64,000 nt of DNA from JBGNFV01 sp049645705 (GTDB lineage: Bacteria > Bacteroidota > Bacteroidia > Cytophagales > Cyclobacteriaceae): positions 6,591-70,590 of the forward strand of contig JBARUK010000077.1 in NCBI GenBank assembly GCA_049645705.1, written 5' to 3'. This document shows positions 1 through 9,825 of the stretch, piece by piece; the stretch's first letter is position 1; each line of letters begins with the position of its first letter. Under the pieces are notes generated by a model. The model did no database searches. It saw only the letters and a list, made by a program, of their open reading frames with translations, and was not told the origin of the DNA. The position numbers and the translations under genes were made by a program.

Positions 1-530
1 TTCTGGCTTTTAAGAAATTCCGGGGTGCTGTAAGGCTTCAGGGCGGCAGCTTCCTGCGGCGTAAAGGTCTCCAGTCCTGCGGGTGAGGCCAGTATCAGGC
101 GGTCTACCCTCTCCGGGTGCTCCAGGGCCATCAGAACAGCGGTCTGTCCGCCCATAGAGTGTCCTGCCAGTGTGACTTTGTCCAGCTCCAGCGTATCCAG
201 CAGGGCAAACAGGGTTTCGCCGAACAGGTTCAGAATATTATCCGACCGGATAGCGCCATTCTGCGAATGACCATAGCCCGGCAGGTCTACCACGATGCAG
301 CGGTAGTGCTGCTTCAGAGTATCCACTACGGGCACCCAGTGCTTTATGTAGCCTCCCAGCCCGTGAATGAACAGGATAGTCTCCGGCCCGTCTCCCTCAT
401 CTATGTAGGCTACATTAAGGCCGTTTACCTTTATTTCCTCTACCTGGTAGCCATAGTCAGGGGTAAATGTCCGTGCGTTAGTACACATACTGGTGAGTAA
501 TAGGGTTAATATGATCAGGGTCCTTCTCAT
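1..530 (-). CDS. alpha/beta hydrolase, partial (C-terminus beyond window)
   Basis: The first 176 residues of a hydrolase of the alpha/beta fold are visible; the rest lies outside the window. The start ATG (528-530) overlaps the stop of the upstream symporter by the four bases ATGA, so the two are probably translationally coupled. Residues 1-19 look like a signal peptide. The oxyanion motif HGLGG is at 56-60 and the nucleophile elbow GHSMGG at 123-128, with Ser125 as the predicted nucleophile. The catalytic Asp and His are expected in the missing part. The substrate cannot be told from the sequence; an exported esterase or amidase-like role is the family expectation, and pairing with a transporter suggests hydrolysis of a small ester or amide that is then imported. 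Confidence 0.85.
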   Translation of the reverse strand, partial: MRRTLIILTLLLTSMCTNARTFTPDYGYQVEEIKVNGLNVAYIDEGDGPETILFIHGLGGYIKHWVPVVDTLKQHYRCIVVDLPGYGHSQNGAIRSDNILNLFGETLFALLDTLELDKVTLAGHSMGGQTAVLMALEHPERVDRLILASPAGLETFTPQEAAALKPYSTPEFLKSQ

Positions 531-2035
531 GCGCTTACGGTAGGTTTTTGTTTGGTCACTTTAGAGGCAGGCAGGGCCATATGTACACCCATGGCTACTA
601 CTACGGAGGCGCAAATGGCTATGGCCGCAGCCACACCCGGGTTACGTACCGGCTCTGACATATAAGGCGTCAGGCGTCCATAGTAGATGGCAAAGTGTAC
701 GATGACGGCGGTAAGCGCTCCGGAAACCGGCACGGCCAGGCGCACATTCTTAGTAAAGGTGCCGAAGAGTACAGGAATAAAGGCGGCTGAGAAATAGGCG
801 TACACACCATTCTGCGCGAAGATGCCCACACTCAGGTCGGGAGCGACTAACTGCCGGTAGCTGAAGAAGAAGGATATAATGGCCAGCCCTACTATCACCA
901 GCCGGTTCACGGCTACCTCGTTGTATGTCTTGTTCTTTATGTAGGTACCAATGATGTCGGATGTTACGGTGGTGCTAAGAGACTGGATAAGGCCCTCTAA
1001 TGTAGATATACCGGCCGAGATAAGCCCCATGATCACGAGCAGGCCTACGGCTACGGTAAACTCCTGCACCACGTAGGCAGAAATGATCCCGTCTACTCCC
1101 ATAGCCTCACCATTAAGGGTGAGGTCGGGAAAGGCTATACGTGCATACAGCCCGGCCGCCACCACCGAGAAGAAAAGTATCTCAACTATGATACCGGTAG
1201 TGAGGAAGGTATTTATGTCCTTATCGTCTTTCAGAAGTAGTGACTTAGTGATGATGTGAGGCTGGCATACGATGGCTATACCTACTACCATCTGGCAAAA
1301 TACAATTTCGAACATATCCCTGAAAAGGGGACTTTGCTCGTTTAGCGGCTTGGTAAGCATAGGGTCTATGGCATCCAGCTTAGCCATGAAGCCCGCCACA
1401 CCTTCGCGGAAGTGGTCCAGGCCGGAAGTAAGCAGTATCACCGCCACTATGATCATCAGGGTAGCCTGTATCATATTTGTATAGACCATACTATTGGCCC
1501 CGCCAAACATCATGTACCCGAAGATGACGACAATGATGGCCGCCAGCGTATACACTTCGGGTGTATTAAGCATACCGCTGAGTACTTTGGTAAGCCCTAC
1601 GCAGATGAGTACCACAAAAGTGATGAGCAGGAGGCTGAGGAAAGCGAAGAATGTGGCGAAGGACTTATTATTATAACGAGCGCCTATCCACTGCGCCATG
1701 GTCAGTGCCTTTATGGCATTACCTACCTTCTTAAATCCTTTGGTGAAGATGACCAGGCTAATAAGGGCCCCCAGGGGCAGCATAATGGCCATAGAGATAA
1801 CACCGCTGATACCGTAATAGGCCACGAAACCTGGATTGATAATAAAGGTGGCCGCACTGGTCATAGAGGCCGCCAGCGAAAGACCTACTGCCACCGGTGA
1901 AAACGCCAGACTCCCAACAGCATAGTCAGCCATGCTCTTGGTTTTCCTGGCTCCCCTGATGACGAACCAGAGAGTCATGATGATGTACAGGGTGATGAGA
2001 ACCCACCCGGCGGTAACTAATTCTTGTGAGGCCAT
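527..2035 (-). CDS. sodium:solute symporter (SSS family)
   Basis: This 502-residue protein is hydrophobic throughout, with about 13 predicted membrane helices, the usual size for the SSS family (sodium-coupled import of sugars, amino acids, vitamins or organic acids across the inner membrane). The segment LAASMTSAATF (about 54-64) matches the family's conserved region near the sodium site in TM1/TM2. It is followed by the hydrolase gene with an ATGA overlap, which implies one operon. The substrate is not evident: the sequence looks more like the monocarboxylate/pantothenate-type branch than the sugar branch seen at 12848-14542, but this is only a resemblance. The start at 2035 is the first ATG and leads straight into TM1. 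Confidence 0.85.
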   Translation of the reverse strand: MASQELVTAGWVLITLYIIMTLWFVIRGARKTKSMADYAVGSLAFSPVAVGLSLAASMTSAATFIINPGFVAYYGISGVISMAIMLPLGALISLVIFTKGFKKVGNAIKALTMAQWIGARYNNKSFATFFAFLSLLLITFVVLICVGLTKVLSGMLNTPEVYTLAAIIVVIFGYMMFGGANSMVYTNMIQATLMIIVAVILLTSGLDHFREGVAGFMAKLDAIDPMLTKPLNEQSPLFRDMFEIVFCQMVVGIAIVCQPHIITKSLLLKDDKDINTFLTTGIIVEILFFSVVAAGLYARIAFPDLTLNGEAMGVDGIISAYVVQEFTVAVGLLVIMGLISAGISTLEGLIQSLSTTVTSDIIGTYIKNKTYNEVAVNRLVIVGLAIISFFFSYRQLVAPDLSVGIFAQNGVYAYFSAAFIPVLFGTFTKNVRLAVPVSGALTAVIVHFAIYYGRLTPYMSEPVRNPGVAAAIAICASVVVAMGVHMALPASKVTKQKPTVSA

Positions 2036-2238
2036 TCGGCGGTTTTATGCTGTTCAATCCTTTAGGAGCCAAACAAAATCTTTATAAATCGTTTGAAAAC
2101 CTCGTTAAACGTAAGCACCTGCCGCGAACACCACTAAAAATACTTGTGAATGGCTGGTTTTTTAAGGTGAATGAACACCTGTTTGATAACACTTACCAGA
2201 ACGGCTTTTTTATCTTAAATTTTTATTAATTGATTTTT

Positions 2239-2265
2239 AAGATCAAATAATTGATCTTATTTTTG
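2239..2265 (+). promoter_or_regulatory. palindrome plus possible -7 box upstream of the AAA ATPase
   Basis: A perfect inverted repeat with 8-base arms (AAGATCAA / TTGATCTT) and a 4-base spacer lies at 2239-2258 and abuts TATTTTTG (2258-2265), which fits the Bacteroidota -7 consensus TAnnTTTG. The ATG of the next gene is 27 bases downstream. No TTTG at the expected -33 distance is seen. An operator overlapping the promoter is an inference. Confidence 0.35.
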
Positions 2266-2291
2266 ATATTAGTAAATTATAAGAAATAGGC

Positions 2292-3722
2292 ATGCTTCGG
2301 GACATCTCTAAAAATCAGGTCATAGACAGGATCAGGTTCGAAAACCCATGGTGGGTAACCGGCCGGATAGAGGAGGACTATGACCGCTTTAAACGCCGTT
2401 TGTACCTTGAGATATTCTTCCCCTTAGTAACAGAGTCCGATATACGCCGCGGAATTGTACTGATGGGTCCCCGCAGGGTAGGCAAGACGGTCATGCTGCA
2501 GCATACCATCCAAAAGCTGATCGATATAGGCGGAAGCCCGCAAAAGATCATATTTATTACTATCGAAAACCCGGTCTATAATAACATAGGCCTGGAACAG
2601 CTTTTTGCTTATGCAAGGGAGGCTTTGGGGAGTGACGAACTGAAGGGCTGGACGGTCATCTTTGACGAAATACAATACCTGAAGAACTGGGAAGTCCACT
2701 TAAAAACGCTGGTAGACAGCTACCGCCAGACTAAGTTCATTGCATCGGGTTCGGCTGCGGCCGCCCTGAAATACAAAAGCCAGGAAAGCGGGGCAGGAAG
2801 GTTTACGGATTTTTTGCTACCCCCTCTTACATTTCACGAATACATCTACCTGAACGACCTGGCCCATATCATGAAGCCGGTAGAATATACCTGGCAGAAT
2901 ACAACAACTGACCTGTTCACGACTACCCACCTGGACAACCTGAACGAGCATTTCCTGAACTACATAAACTTCGGAGGCTACCCGGAGGTGATGTTCTCAA
3001 AGAAGATGCAGGCAGACCCGGGGCGGTACATCAGGCAGGACATCATAGATAAAGTACTGCTGCGTGACCTGCCCAGTCTTTATGGGATCAGCGATGTGCA
3101 GGAGTTGAACAGTCTGTTTACCACCATAGCGTACAACAGCGCCAATGAGTTCTCACTGGACAGCCTGAGCACGACATCGGGCGTGGCTAAGAATACCATA
3201 AAAAAGTACCTGGAATACCTGGAAGCGGCTTTCCTGATCAAAACGGTGCGCCGTGTGGACCAAAGCGGCAAACGCTTTCAGCGTGATAATTTCTTTAAGA
3301 TATACCTGACCAACCCGAGCCTGCGAAGTGCGCTGTTCTCACCGCTGAGCCCGAATGATGAATCGCTGGGGATGATGGTGGAGACGGCCATCTACAGCCA
3401 ATGGATGCACCGGGAGTGGTTTACGCCCCGCTATGCCCGCTGGAATAACGGGGAAGTAGACATGGTGGCCCTTAGCGACAGGACGCTGAAGCCAGCCTGG
3501 GCGCTGGAGATCAAATGGTCTGACCGCTACTATGATAAGCCGGAAAAGCTGAGAAGCCTGATCCGTTTCTGCAAGGAGAGTGAATTAGACCAGGCATTGG
3601 TGACTTCTATTCAGAAAGAAGGCACAAAAGAGGTAGAGGGGCTGGCCTTACGGTTCATACCGGCCGCAGTGTATGCTTATACCATTGGCTACAATACCCT
3701 GAAGAAGAAGCAGTATTTTTAA
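2292..3722 (+). CDS. AAA family ATPase with DUF4143-type C-terminus
   Basis: This 476-residue protein has the architecture of the AAA_14/DUF4143 family. Walker A (GPRRVGKT) is at 59-66 and Walker B (VIFDEIQYL) around 122-130, followed by a sensor-like ASGS segment. The C-terminal third carries a GEVDMVAL ... ALEIKWS pattern (roughly 390-412) that resembles the ExK part of a PD-(D/E)xK nuclease fold, as is usual in this family. Members are common in gut and environmental Bacteroidota and archaea, but the role is not firmly established; a DNA-related or toxin-like role is only a suggestion. The gene stands alone, divergent from the symporter, with its own palindromic upstream region. Confidence 0.8.
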   Translation: MLRDISKNQVIDRIRFENPWWVTGRIEEDYDRFKRRLYLEIFFPLVTESDIRRGIVLMGPRRVGKTVMLQHTIQKLIDIGGSPQKIIFITIENPVYNNIGLEQLFAYAREALGSDELKGWTVIFDEIQYLKNWEVHLKTLVDSYRQTKFIASGSAAAALKYKSQESGAGRFTDFLLPPLTFHEYIYLNDLAHIMKPVEYTWQNTTTDLFTTTHLDNLNEHFLNYINFGGYPEVMFSKKMQADPGRYIRQDIIDKVLLRDLPSLYGISDVQELNSLFTTIAYNSANEFSLDSLSTTSGVAKNTIKKYLEYLEAAFLIKTVRRVDQSGKRFQRDNFFKIYLTNPSLRSALFSPLSPNDESLGMMVETAIYSQWMHREWFTPRYARWNNGEVDMVALSDRTLKPAWALEIKWSDRYYDKPEKLRSLIRFCKESELDQALVTSIQKEGTKEVEGLALRFIPAAVYAYTIGYNTLKKKQYF

Positions 3723-3759
3723 AAAGAATGGATCTACGGGTTGCCCTGGTGCACAGAAC

Positions 3760-4497
3760 CTATATCACATCGAAGTACTTCATAAGCTCTTCCCGGTAGG
3801 ACTTGCTCACCGGTATGGTGTGGCCGCCTATGATGAGGGTATTGTATTCCATAGCCTCTATCATCTCTATGTTGATGATATAGGAGCGGTGCACACGTAT
3901 AAAGGTCTCTTCGGGAAACTTCTCGGCGATGGCCTTCAGGCTGTAGTTTACCAGGTACTTGGCCTTTTCGGTGTAGACGTTTACGTAGATGTCATTGGCC
4001 TCTACATACAGGATGTCCTTTAGCAGTACCTTTTGCAGGCGCTTCTGTGACTTGATGAAGATGGCATCGTGTATGGTATACTTTTTCTGCTTAGGGGCTT
4101 CGGGTTCGGCTGGCTCCTGCCCTCTGCTGGCCTTATATAGTGCCAGCTCAATAGATGAGCGCAGGGTGTCTTCGTTAAAGGGCTTGGCTAGGTAGGCGCC
4201 CGGCTCTGTGGGCAGTGCCCGGGCCATGGTATCGCTGTCACCATGCGCGGTCAGGTAGATGAAGGGTATACTGAATTTTTTCCGGATGATCTCGCCCACT
4301 TCTATACCTGAGAGCACCCCGGCCAGGTCTACATCCAGTATGACCAGGTCTGGCCGGTCCTTCTCTATCCGGGGCAGGCAGTCCTCCCCCGAATCACAGG
4401 TTCCGAGCACATTGTAGCCGTCCTTCTCCAATAGCAGGAGCAGGTTTTTAGCTACTACGTAGTCGTCTTCTACTATGAAAATCCGGGAATCCTTCAT
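3760..4497 (-). CDS. LytTR-family response regulator
   Basis: The 245-residue protein has a receiver domain (1-120) with acidic pocket EDD at 10-12, phospho-acceptor Asp55 in ILDVD and the conserved Lys in AKPF near 106. A charged linker (125-140) leads to a LytTR DNA-binding domain (about 145-242), recognised by the pattern ILYVEAND ... FIRVHRSYIIN. LytTR regulators bind direct repeats upstream of target operons. The gene is divergent from a 7TMR histidine kinase with about 80 bases between them, so the two probably form a two-component pair; this pairing is inferred from position. Confidence 0.9.
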   Translation of the reverse strand: MKDSRIFIVEDDYVVAKNLLLLLEKDGYNVLGTCDSGEDCLPRIEKDRPDLVILDVDLAGVLSGIEVGEIIRKKFSIPFIYLTAHGDSDTMARALPTEPGAYLAKPFNEDTLRSSIELALYKASRGQEPAEPEAPKQKKYTIHDAIFIKSQKRLQKVLLKDILYVEANDIYVNVYTEKAKYLVNYSLKAIAEKFPEETFIRVHRSYIINIEMIEAMEYNTLIIGGHTIPVSKSYREELMKYFDVI

Positions 4498-4579
4498 AAA
4501 AACCGCCTGATGAATCGAAATTTGCGCTTTTTACCTTAATTTCTGCCACTAAAGATACAGATTTATTACAGTAAGGCGA

Positions 4580-6616
4580 ATGAAACTTCCGATGCTTACC
4601 CGTATACTCCTGCTAATCCTGGCCCTGACGGGCCTGAGCGGGCAGGTATTGGGTGCACCGGAGCCGGTAGAGGTAGTGCACACGCTGTACCACTATTCAG
4701 ATGAGGACAGCATACCGCCGCCACTAGCAGAGGAGTACTACTCTGAAGACTACGCACCGGTAAGCGAAGGTGTGCTCTTTACCTGGATACGCCTGAACAA
4801 TACCACTGAGGAGCCACAGCAAGTGGTGCTGCCGATAGGCAATGTACCGGAGGCCACACTGTATACGCCGGACATGAAAACTTTGCAAACGGGCATGTTT
4901 ACCCCATTACATGAGCGAAGCTATCCTTATCACAGTCCGCTTTTCTCCTTTACCGTCGCCCCCGGCACCAGCGATTATTTACTGACCATGCGTACCTATG
5001 GACGCGTGTCCCTGCCCCGCGACTTTACCCCTCAGCTCATCAGTGCAGGCGAGCAGCAGGCGGTAGAGCAAAACCGCATGTTTAGCCAGGGTTTCTTTAT
5101 CGGTATTATCCTGGTCATGGCCCTGTATAATTTCCTGCTGTACATTACTGTGAGAGACATCAGCTACCTCTATTACGTGCTCTCCATACTGGGTATCGGG
5201 CTGTACTTTATGTTCTACTATGGCTTTACCAGGGAGTACCTCTGGCCCTCAGTGCCTCTCTGGGACACCTACAGTTTTGCTTTCATTGTGCCACTTACAG
5301 GCCTCGCCAGGATCATGTTTACCCGCTCTTACCTGAACACTTCTCAGCTTCTGCCCTTAGGAGACCGGTTCTTTAAGGTACTCTTTTACCTCTATTTCAT
5401 TCCTGTGGCCATGGGTGCGGCTGCACTCATTTTCGGCCTGCCCTGGTATGAGTACACCATAGATGCCATAGGCATACTGGGGCCGCTGGTACTTATGGCC
5501 ATGCTCGTGGCCGGTTTCATTACGTGGAAGAGAGGCTACACCCCGGCCATATTCTTTATAGTGGCCAATGTGCTGTTCGTGTTGGGTGCCAACGTATTTA
5601 TATTCAAAGAGGTGGGCATATATGAGGATAACTTCCTGAGCCGCTACACGGTGCAGGTAGGCGTCATCGCGCAGGTGGTACTGTTTAGCCTGGGACTGGC
5701 CTACCGCCTGAAAAAGGCACGCAGTGAGGCAGTGGAGCAGAAGCTGGCAGCTAAGCGGATGGAACTGGAAAAGGAAGTGGAGAAGAAAATGCTGATAGAA
5801 AAGCAGAAGGCAGAGCTGGAAAGCGTGGTGAAGGAGCGTACGCAGGAGCTACGTGAATCTATCCGTAAGTTGCAAAGCTCTGAAAAGGGCCTTCGGCAGC
5901 TAAATAAGGTAAAGGACAAACTGTTCTCTGTGGTATCTCATGACCTGCGGGGGCCGGTGGCTACCCTTGACAGTTTTATCAATATCATCACCAATCATGC
6001 CGCCAGCATCACCCCTGACGAACTGGGCATGCTGAGTGGCAAAACGCGGCAGTCGGTGAAGAACCTGTCCTTTCTGCTGGACAATCTGCTGAGCTGGAGC
6101 CGCTCGCAGATGGGTACGCTCACCTACAGTCCGGACCCGGTCCTGCTGCGGGAGATCGTGCAGCAAAATGTGGAACTGCATGCCCACCGGGCCGATAGCA
6201 AGAAAATAACCCTGGTAACAGATGTGCACCCGCACATAACAGTTATGGCGGACCGCAGCATGATAGACTTCATACTTCGGAACCTGATCAGCAACGCCAT
6301 AAAGTTTACGGACTCGTATGGCACTGTCAAGATATCGGCTACACTGGCTGAGGATACGGCGGAGATAAAGGTAGAAGATACAGGAGTGGGTATGGACTCA
6401 AGTGTATTGGAAAAGATAATGGAACCGGAGAGTACCTATAGTACGCGGGGTACGGACAAGGAACCGGGCACGGGCCTGGGGCTGCTACTCACTAAAGAGT
6501 TCCTGGAGAAGCACGGCTCGGCACTATACGCAGAAAGCAGCCCGGGTAAGGGCACCACCTTCGCCTTTACTATGCAGTGTGACCCTACGGCAGTGGTCAG
6601 CAGGGAAACCTATTAA
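4580..6616 (+). CDS. 7TMR-DISM sensor histidine kinase
   Basis: The 678-residue protein has a signal peptide (1-25), a periplasmic 7TMR-DISM extracellular domain (about 30-155), seven membrane helices (about 168-376), a coiled coil rich in Lys and Glu (380-440), a HisKA domain with the phospho-acceptor His454 in SHDLRGP, and a HATPase domain with an N box (RNLISNAIKF) and glycine boxes (DTGVGM, GTGLGL). It should sense a carbohydrate-like or other periplasmic ligand through the DISM domain and pass phosphate to a regulator, most likely the adjacent LytTR protein. Domain order is complete and nothing is missing. Confidence 0.92.
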   Translation: MKLPMLTRILLLILALTGLSGQVLGAPEPVEVVHTLYHYSDEDSIPPPLAEEYYSEDYAPVSEGVLFTWIRLNNTTEEPQQVVLPIGNVPEATLYTPDMKTLQTGMFTPLHERSYPYHSPLFSFTVAPGTSDYLLTMRTYGRVSLPRDFTPQLISAGEQQAVEQNRMFSQGFFIGIILVMALYNFLLYITVRDISYLYYVLSILGIGLYFMFYYGFTREYLWPSVPLWDTYSFAFIVPLTGLARIMFTRSYLNTSQLLPLGDRFFKVLFYLYFIPVAMGAAALIFGLPWYEYTIDAIGILGPLVLMAMLVAGFITWKRGYTPAIFFIVANVLFVLGANVFIFKEVGIYEDNFLSRYTVQVGVIAQVVLFSLGLAYRLKKARSEAVEQKLAAKRMELEKEVEKKMLIEKQKAELESVVKERTQELRESIRKLQSSEKGLRQLNKVKDKLFSVVSHDLRGPVATLDSFINIITNHAASITPDELGMLSGKTRQSVKNLSFLLDNLLSWSRSQMGTLTYSPDPVLLREIVQQNVELHAHRADSKKITLVTDVHPHITVMADRSMIDFILRNLISNAIKFTDSYGTVKISATLAEDTAEIKVEDTGVGMDSSVLEKIMEPESTYSTRGTDKEPGTGLGLLLTKEFLEKHGSALYAESSPGKGTTFAFTMQCDPTAVVSRETY

Positions 6617-6761
6617 GGCAAACCTCCAACAAGCCCTGCACAATGCGCCATTCACCATACAAAGTTTTACACTGGCAAGTAATTTTAGTTTAATCTTTTA
6701 CATATAGGTAGATTCATAGTGCACAGAAAATTATGTGTAGTAATCAACCTAATCCAAAAAG

Positions 6762-9668
6762 ATGAAACACTCATACGCTATGGCATGGAGGCTAACGGCC
6801 TTCCTGGTTCTTTTTCCTTTACTCATTCAGGCCCAGTCGCTGCAGAGCATCAGCTCGTTTGGCAGCAACCCGGGTAATTTGCAAATGTACCTGTACCGGC
6901 CTTCGGGGGTACCTGCCTCCGCGCCGGTAGTGCTGGCTATGCACGGATGCACGCAGAATGCCAGTGGTTTTGCTAACGAAAGCGGCTGGAATGACCTGGC
7001 CGACCGCTACAAGTTCTACGTCATTTACCCTCAGCAGAAATCTTCCAACAATTCCAGCAGTTGCTTTAACTGGTTTGAGAACGGCGACATCAATCGCGGA
7101 CAGGGAGAAGCTCTTTCTATGCGAAATATGGTGAACTACGTAAAGAACAACTACAGCGTGGATGCCAGCCGGGTATATGTTACCGGTTTTTCGGCCGGTG
7201 GGGCTATGACTACGGTTATGATGGCCACCTACCCGGAGGTATTTAGCGGAGGGGCGGTCATGGCAGGCCTGCCTTATAAAGCAGCCACCTCGTTAATTTC
7301 CGCCTTTAGTGCTATGAGCCCCGGGGTAGACAAGAGCCCCTCGCAGTGGGGCAGCCTGGTGCGCAATGCTTCTTCATATAGTGGCTCATACCCTACCCTG
7401 AGCATATTTCACGGTACGGCGGACTACACGGTAAGTAATAACAACCTGCGCGAAACCATGGAGCAGTGGACGAATGTGCACGGAACAGATGCCAGTGCAG
7501 ATGAAACGAACAGCAGCTTTGACGGCAACAGCCAGATCACACGGAAGGTGTACAAAAAAAGCGGCGTACCCGTGGTCACTACCTACGACATAAACGGTAT
7601 GGGCCATGCGGTGGCCATTGACCCCGGCACGGGCGCTAAGCAGGGAGGTTCTACCGGCAGCTACGCGACCGATGTAAACTTCCTGGCGGCCTACTGGGCG
7701 GCCAGCGGGTGGGGCCTGACGGGCAGTACACCTCCGCCACCCCCTTCCGGCGTCAATGCGCCCGGCAACCTGTCGGCCGTAGCCCAGTCCTCTGCCAGTA
7801 TAGCCCTATCCTGGACAGACAACAGCACTAATGAGACGGCCTTCTTGGTAGAAAGATCCCTAAGCAGTGGCAGTGGCTACAGCCAGATAGCCAGCCTCAG
7901 TAGTAACACCACATCTTATACAGATAACAACCTGCAGGCCAGTACTACCTATTACTACCGCGTCAGGGCGCAGGCAGGCACCTCCTACTCTGCCTACTCT
8001 GCCGTAGCTTCGGAAACTACCCCCGCCACCGGTGGTGGCGGAAGCGGAGGCGGTGGTGGAGAAACCATTGTGATCGAGCAGCCGCTGGCACAGGGCTACC
8101 TGTCTTACGTCAGTACCTCTAACTCGGCCCAGTCATTTACCCTGAGCCAGTCTGCCAGGCTGAATACGATAGCCGTAAAGTTCAGAACCTCTATCAGCAA
8201 CAGTACGCTGAAGATCTTCAATGGTAATACGGTAACCGGTACGCCTGTCTACACGCAAACCGGCATAAGTAAAGGCTCGGGATGGCAGACGGTCACGGTG
8301 AGCAACCCTCCGCTACTGGCTGCAGGTCAGCATACATTCCAGATCACGAACAGCGTCTTCAGCTACACCTATACAGATACGTATAGCGGCGGAAATATAT
8401 ACCTGGATACGTACGGCTATACCGTATTTGACGCGGCCTTTAAGCTCACGCTTACTGCCTCGGGTACAGGCTCCAGGCTGGCTGGCCCGGAAGCCAACGC
8501 AGCCCAGAATTCGATGCAGTACGTGTCTAGTTTCGGCTATAATCCGGGCAATCTGGGTATGTACCTGTACCGCCCGTCTAATATGCCTGCCAATGCACCG
8601 GTGGTAGTAGCCATGCACGGCTGCTCGCAGTCGGCTTCGGGGTACGCAGCCAATACGGGATGGAATGAAATGGCCGATAAATACAAGTTCTACGTTATTT
8701 ACCCCCAGCAGAGTGGTTATAATAACGGGGCCAAATGCTTTAACTGGTTTAACTACTACGACTACACCCGCGGCTACGGTGAGAACCGGTCGGTAAAATC
8801 AATGGTGGATTACGTAAAGTCCAACTATTCAGTAAACAGTTCGCGGGTATACGCTACGGGCTTCTCGGCGGGTGGCGGTATGACTACGCTTATGCTGGCT
8901 ACCTGGCCTGAGGTATTCAATAAAGGGGCGGTGCTGGCCGGTGTGCCCTATCACGCTGCTGCCAATGCCTATGCGGCCGGTTATGCCATGAACCCGGGCT
9001 ACAACCTGTCACCTTCCGGCTGGGGCAACCTGGTAAGGGGCGCATCGAACTATTCCGGATCATGGCCGGAGGTGGCGGTGTTCCACGGCACATCTGACTA
9101 TACGGTAAATGATAATAATGTACAGGAGATAGTGGACCAGTGGACGAATGTGCACAGTACGGACAGGTACGCTGACAGGACTACCTACTCCTATGCCGGT
9201 AATAGCCGGGTAACGCAGAGAAAGTACCGGAACGGCAGCGGAAAGGATGTGGTAGTGACCTATTCTATCAGCAGCATGGGACACGATGTGCCGGTAGATC
9301 CCGGCACCGGTACCCGGCAGGGCGGTAGCACGGGCACGTTTGCGGTCGATGTAAACTTCCACTCCACCTACTGGGCGGCTACTTTCTTCGGGCTTACCGG
9401 CTCCTCGTACCGGGAGGAAATGCCCGATGAAACTGCGACTGACTTTAGCTGGAAGCCTGTGTCAGGAGGCGTAGAGATGCTGTACGGTGAGGAGCAGAAG
9501 GAGCTGACGGTAAATATGTACTCGCTGAGCGGGCAGCAGGTATACCAGGCTACTCACAAGAATGTACAGACTGTACAGGTGGTGCCGCAAGTATTAAAAG
9601 GGGGTATATACCTGATCAAGAGCATAAGCAATGGTGAGGTACGTACACTTAAGGTGATGATAGAGTAA
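6762..9668 (+). CDS. secreted double-domain PHB depolymerase/feruloyl esterase-type protein with T9SS tail
   Basis: This 968-residue protein contains two homologous esterase domains of the PHB depolymerase (LpqC/feruloyl esterase) family. Order: signal peptide (1-25), esterase 1 (26-320; oxyanion AMHGCTQ and nucleophile Ser144 in GFSAGG), fibronectin III domain (about 331-415), poly-Gly linker (about 420-431), beta-rich domain (432-565), esterase 2 (about 585-890; AMHGCSQ and Ser702 in GFSAGG), and a C-terminal type 9 secretion sorting domain (about 905-968). It is predicted to be exported by T9SS and to cleave extracellular esters such as polyhydroxyalkanoates, acetyl-xylan or feruloyl esters; the substrate is not decided by sequence. 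Both domains keep their nucleophile. A terminator follows at 9692. Confidence 0.9.
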   Translation: MKHSYAMAWRLTAFLVLFPLLIQAQSLQSISSFGSNPGNLQMYLYRPSGVPASAPVVLAMHGCTQNASGFANESGWNDLADRYKFYVIYPQQKSSNNSSSCFNWFENGDINRGQGEALSMRNMVNYVKNNYSVDASRVYVTGFSAGGAMTTVMMATYPEVFSGGAVMAGLPYKAATSLISAFSAMSPGVDKSPSQWGSLVRNASSYSGSYPTLSIFHGTADYTVSNNNLRETMEQWTNVHGTDASADETNSSFDGNSQITRKVYKKSGVPVVTTYDINGMGHAVAIDPGTGAKQGGSTGSYATDVNFLAAYWAASGWGLTGSTPPPPPSGVNAPGNLSAVAQSSASIALSWTDNSTNETAFLVERSLSSGSGYSQIASLSSNTTSYTDNNLQASTTYYYRVRAQAGTSYSAYSAVASETTPATGGGGSGGGGGETIVIEQPLAQGYLSYVSTSNSAQSFTLSQSARLNTIAVKFRTSISNSTLKIFNGNTVTGTPVYTQTGISKGSGWQTVTVSNPPLLAAGQHTFQITNSVFSYTYTDTYSGGNIYLDTYGYTVFDAAFKLTLTASGTGSRLAGPEANAAQNSMQYVSSFGYNPGNLGMYLYRPSNMPANAPVVVAMHGCSQSASGYAANTGWNEMADKYKFYVIYPQQSGYNNGAKCFNWFNYYDYTRGYGENRSVKSMVDYVKSNYSVNSSRVYATGFSAGGGMTTLMLATWPEVFNKGAVLAGVPYHAAANAYAAGYAMNPGYNLSPSGWGNLVRGASNYSGSWPEVAVFHGTSDYTVNDNNVQEIVDQWTNVHSTDRYADRTTYSYAGNSRVTQRKYRNGSGKDVVVTYSISSMGHDVPVDPGTGTRQGGSTGTFAVDVNFHSTYWAATFFGLTGSSYREEMPDETATDFSWKPVSGGVEMLYGEEQKELTVNMYSLSGQQVYQATHKNVQTVQVVPQVLKGGIYLIKSISNGEVRTLKVMIE

Positions 9669-9691
9669 GTATCATCCGATCCCGGATACTC

Positions 9692-9724
9692 AAAAGACTC
9701 TCCTGACGGGGGGTCTTTTTTTAT
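9692..9724 (+). terminator. rho-independent terminator after the double esterase
   Basis: A stem AAAAGACT / GGTCTTTT closes a loop of about 12 bases and runs into a T tract, 23 bases after the esterase stop. Confidence 0.7.
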
Positions 9725-9825
9725 GGGATTTCTGTTGTCCCTGGAATGTTTAATTATCACGCTCATTTATTCACAAAAAGATTATTTTGTTTATATTTTG
9801 AGGTGAATTGCAGAACTGACGGGGA

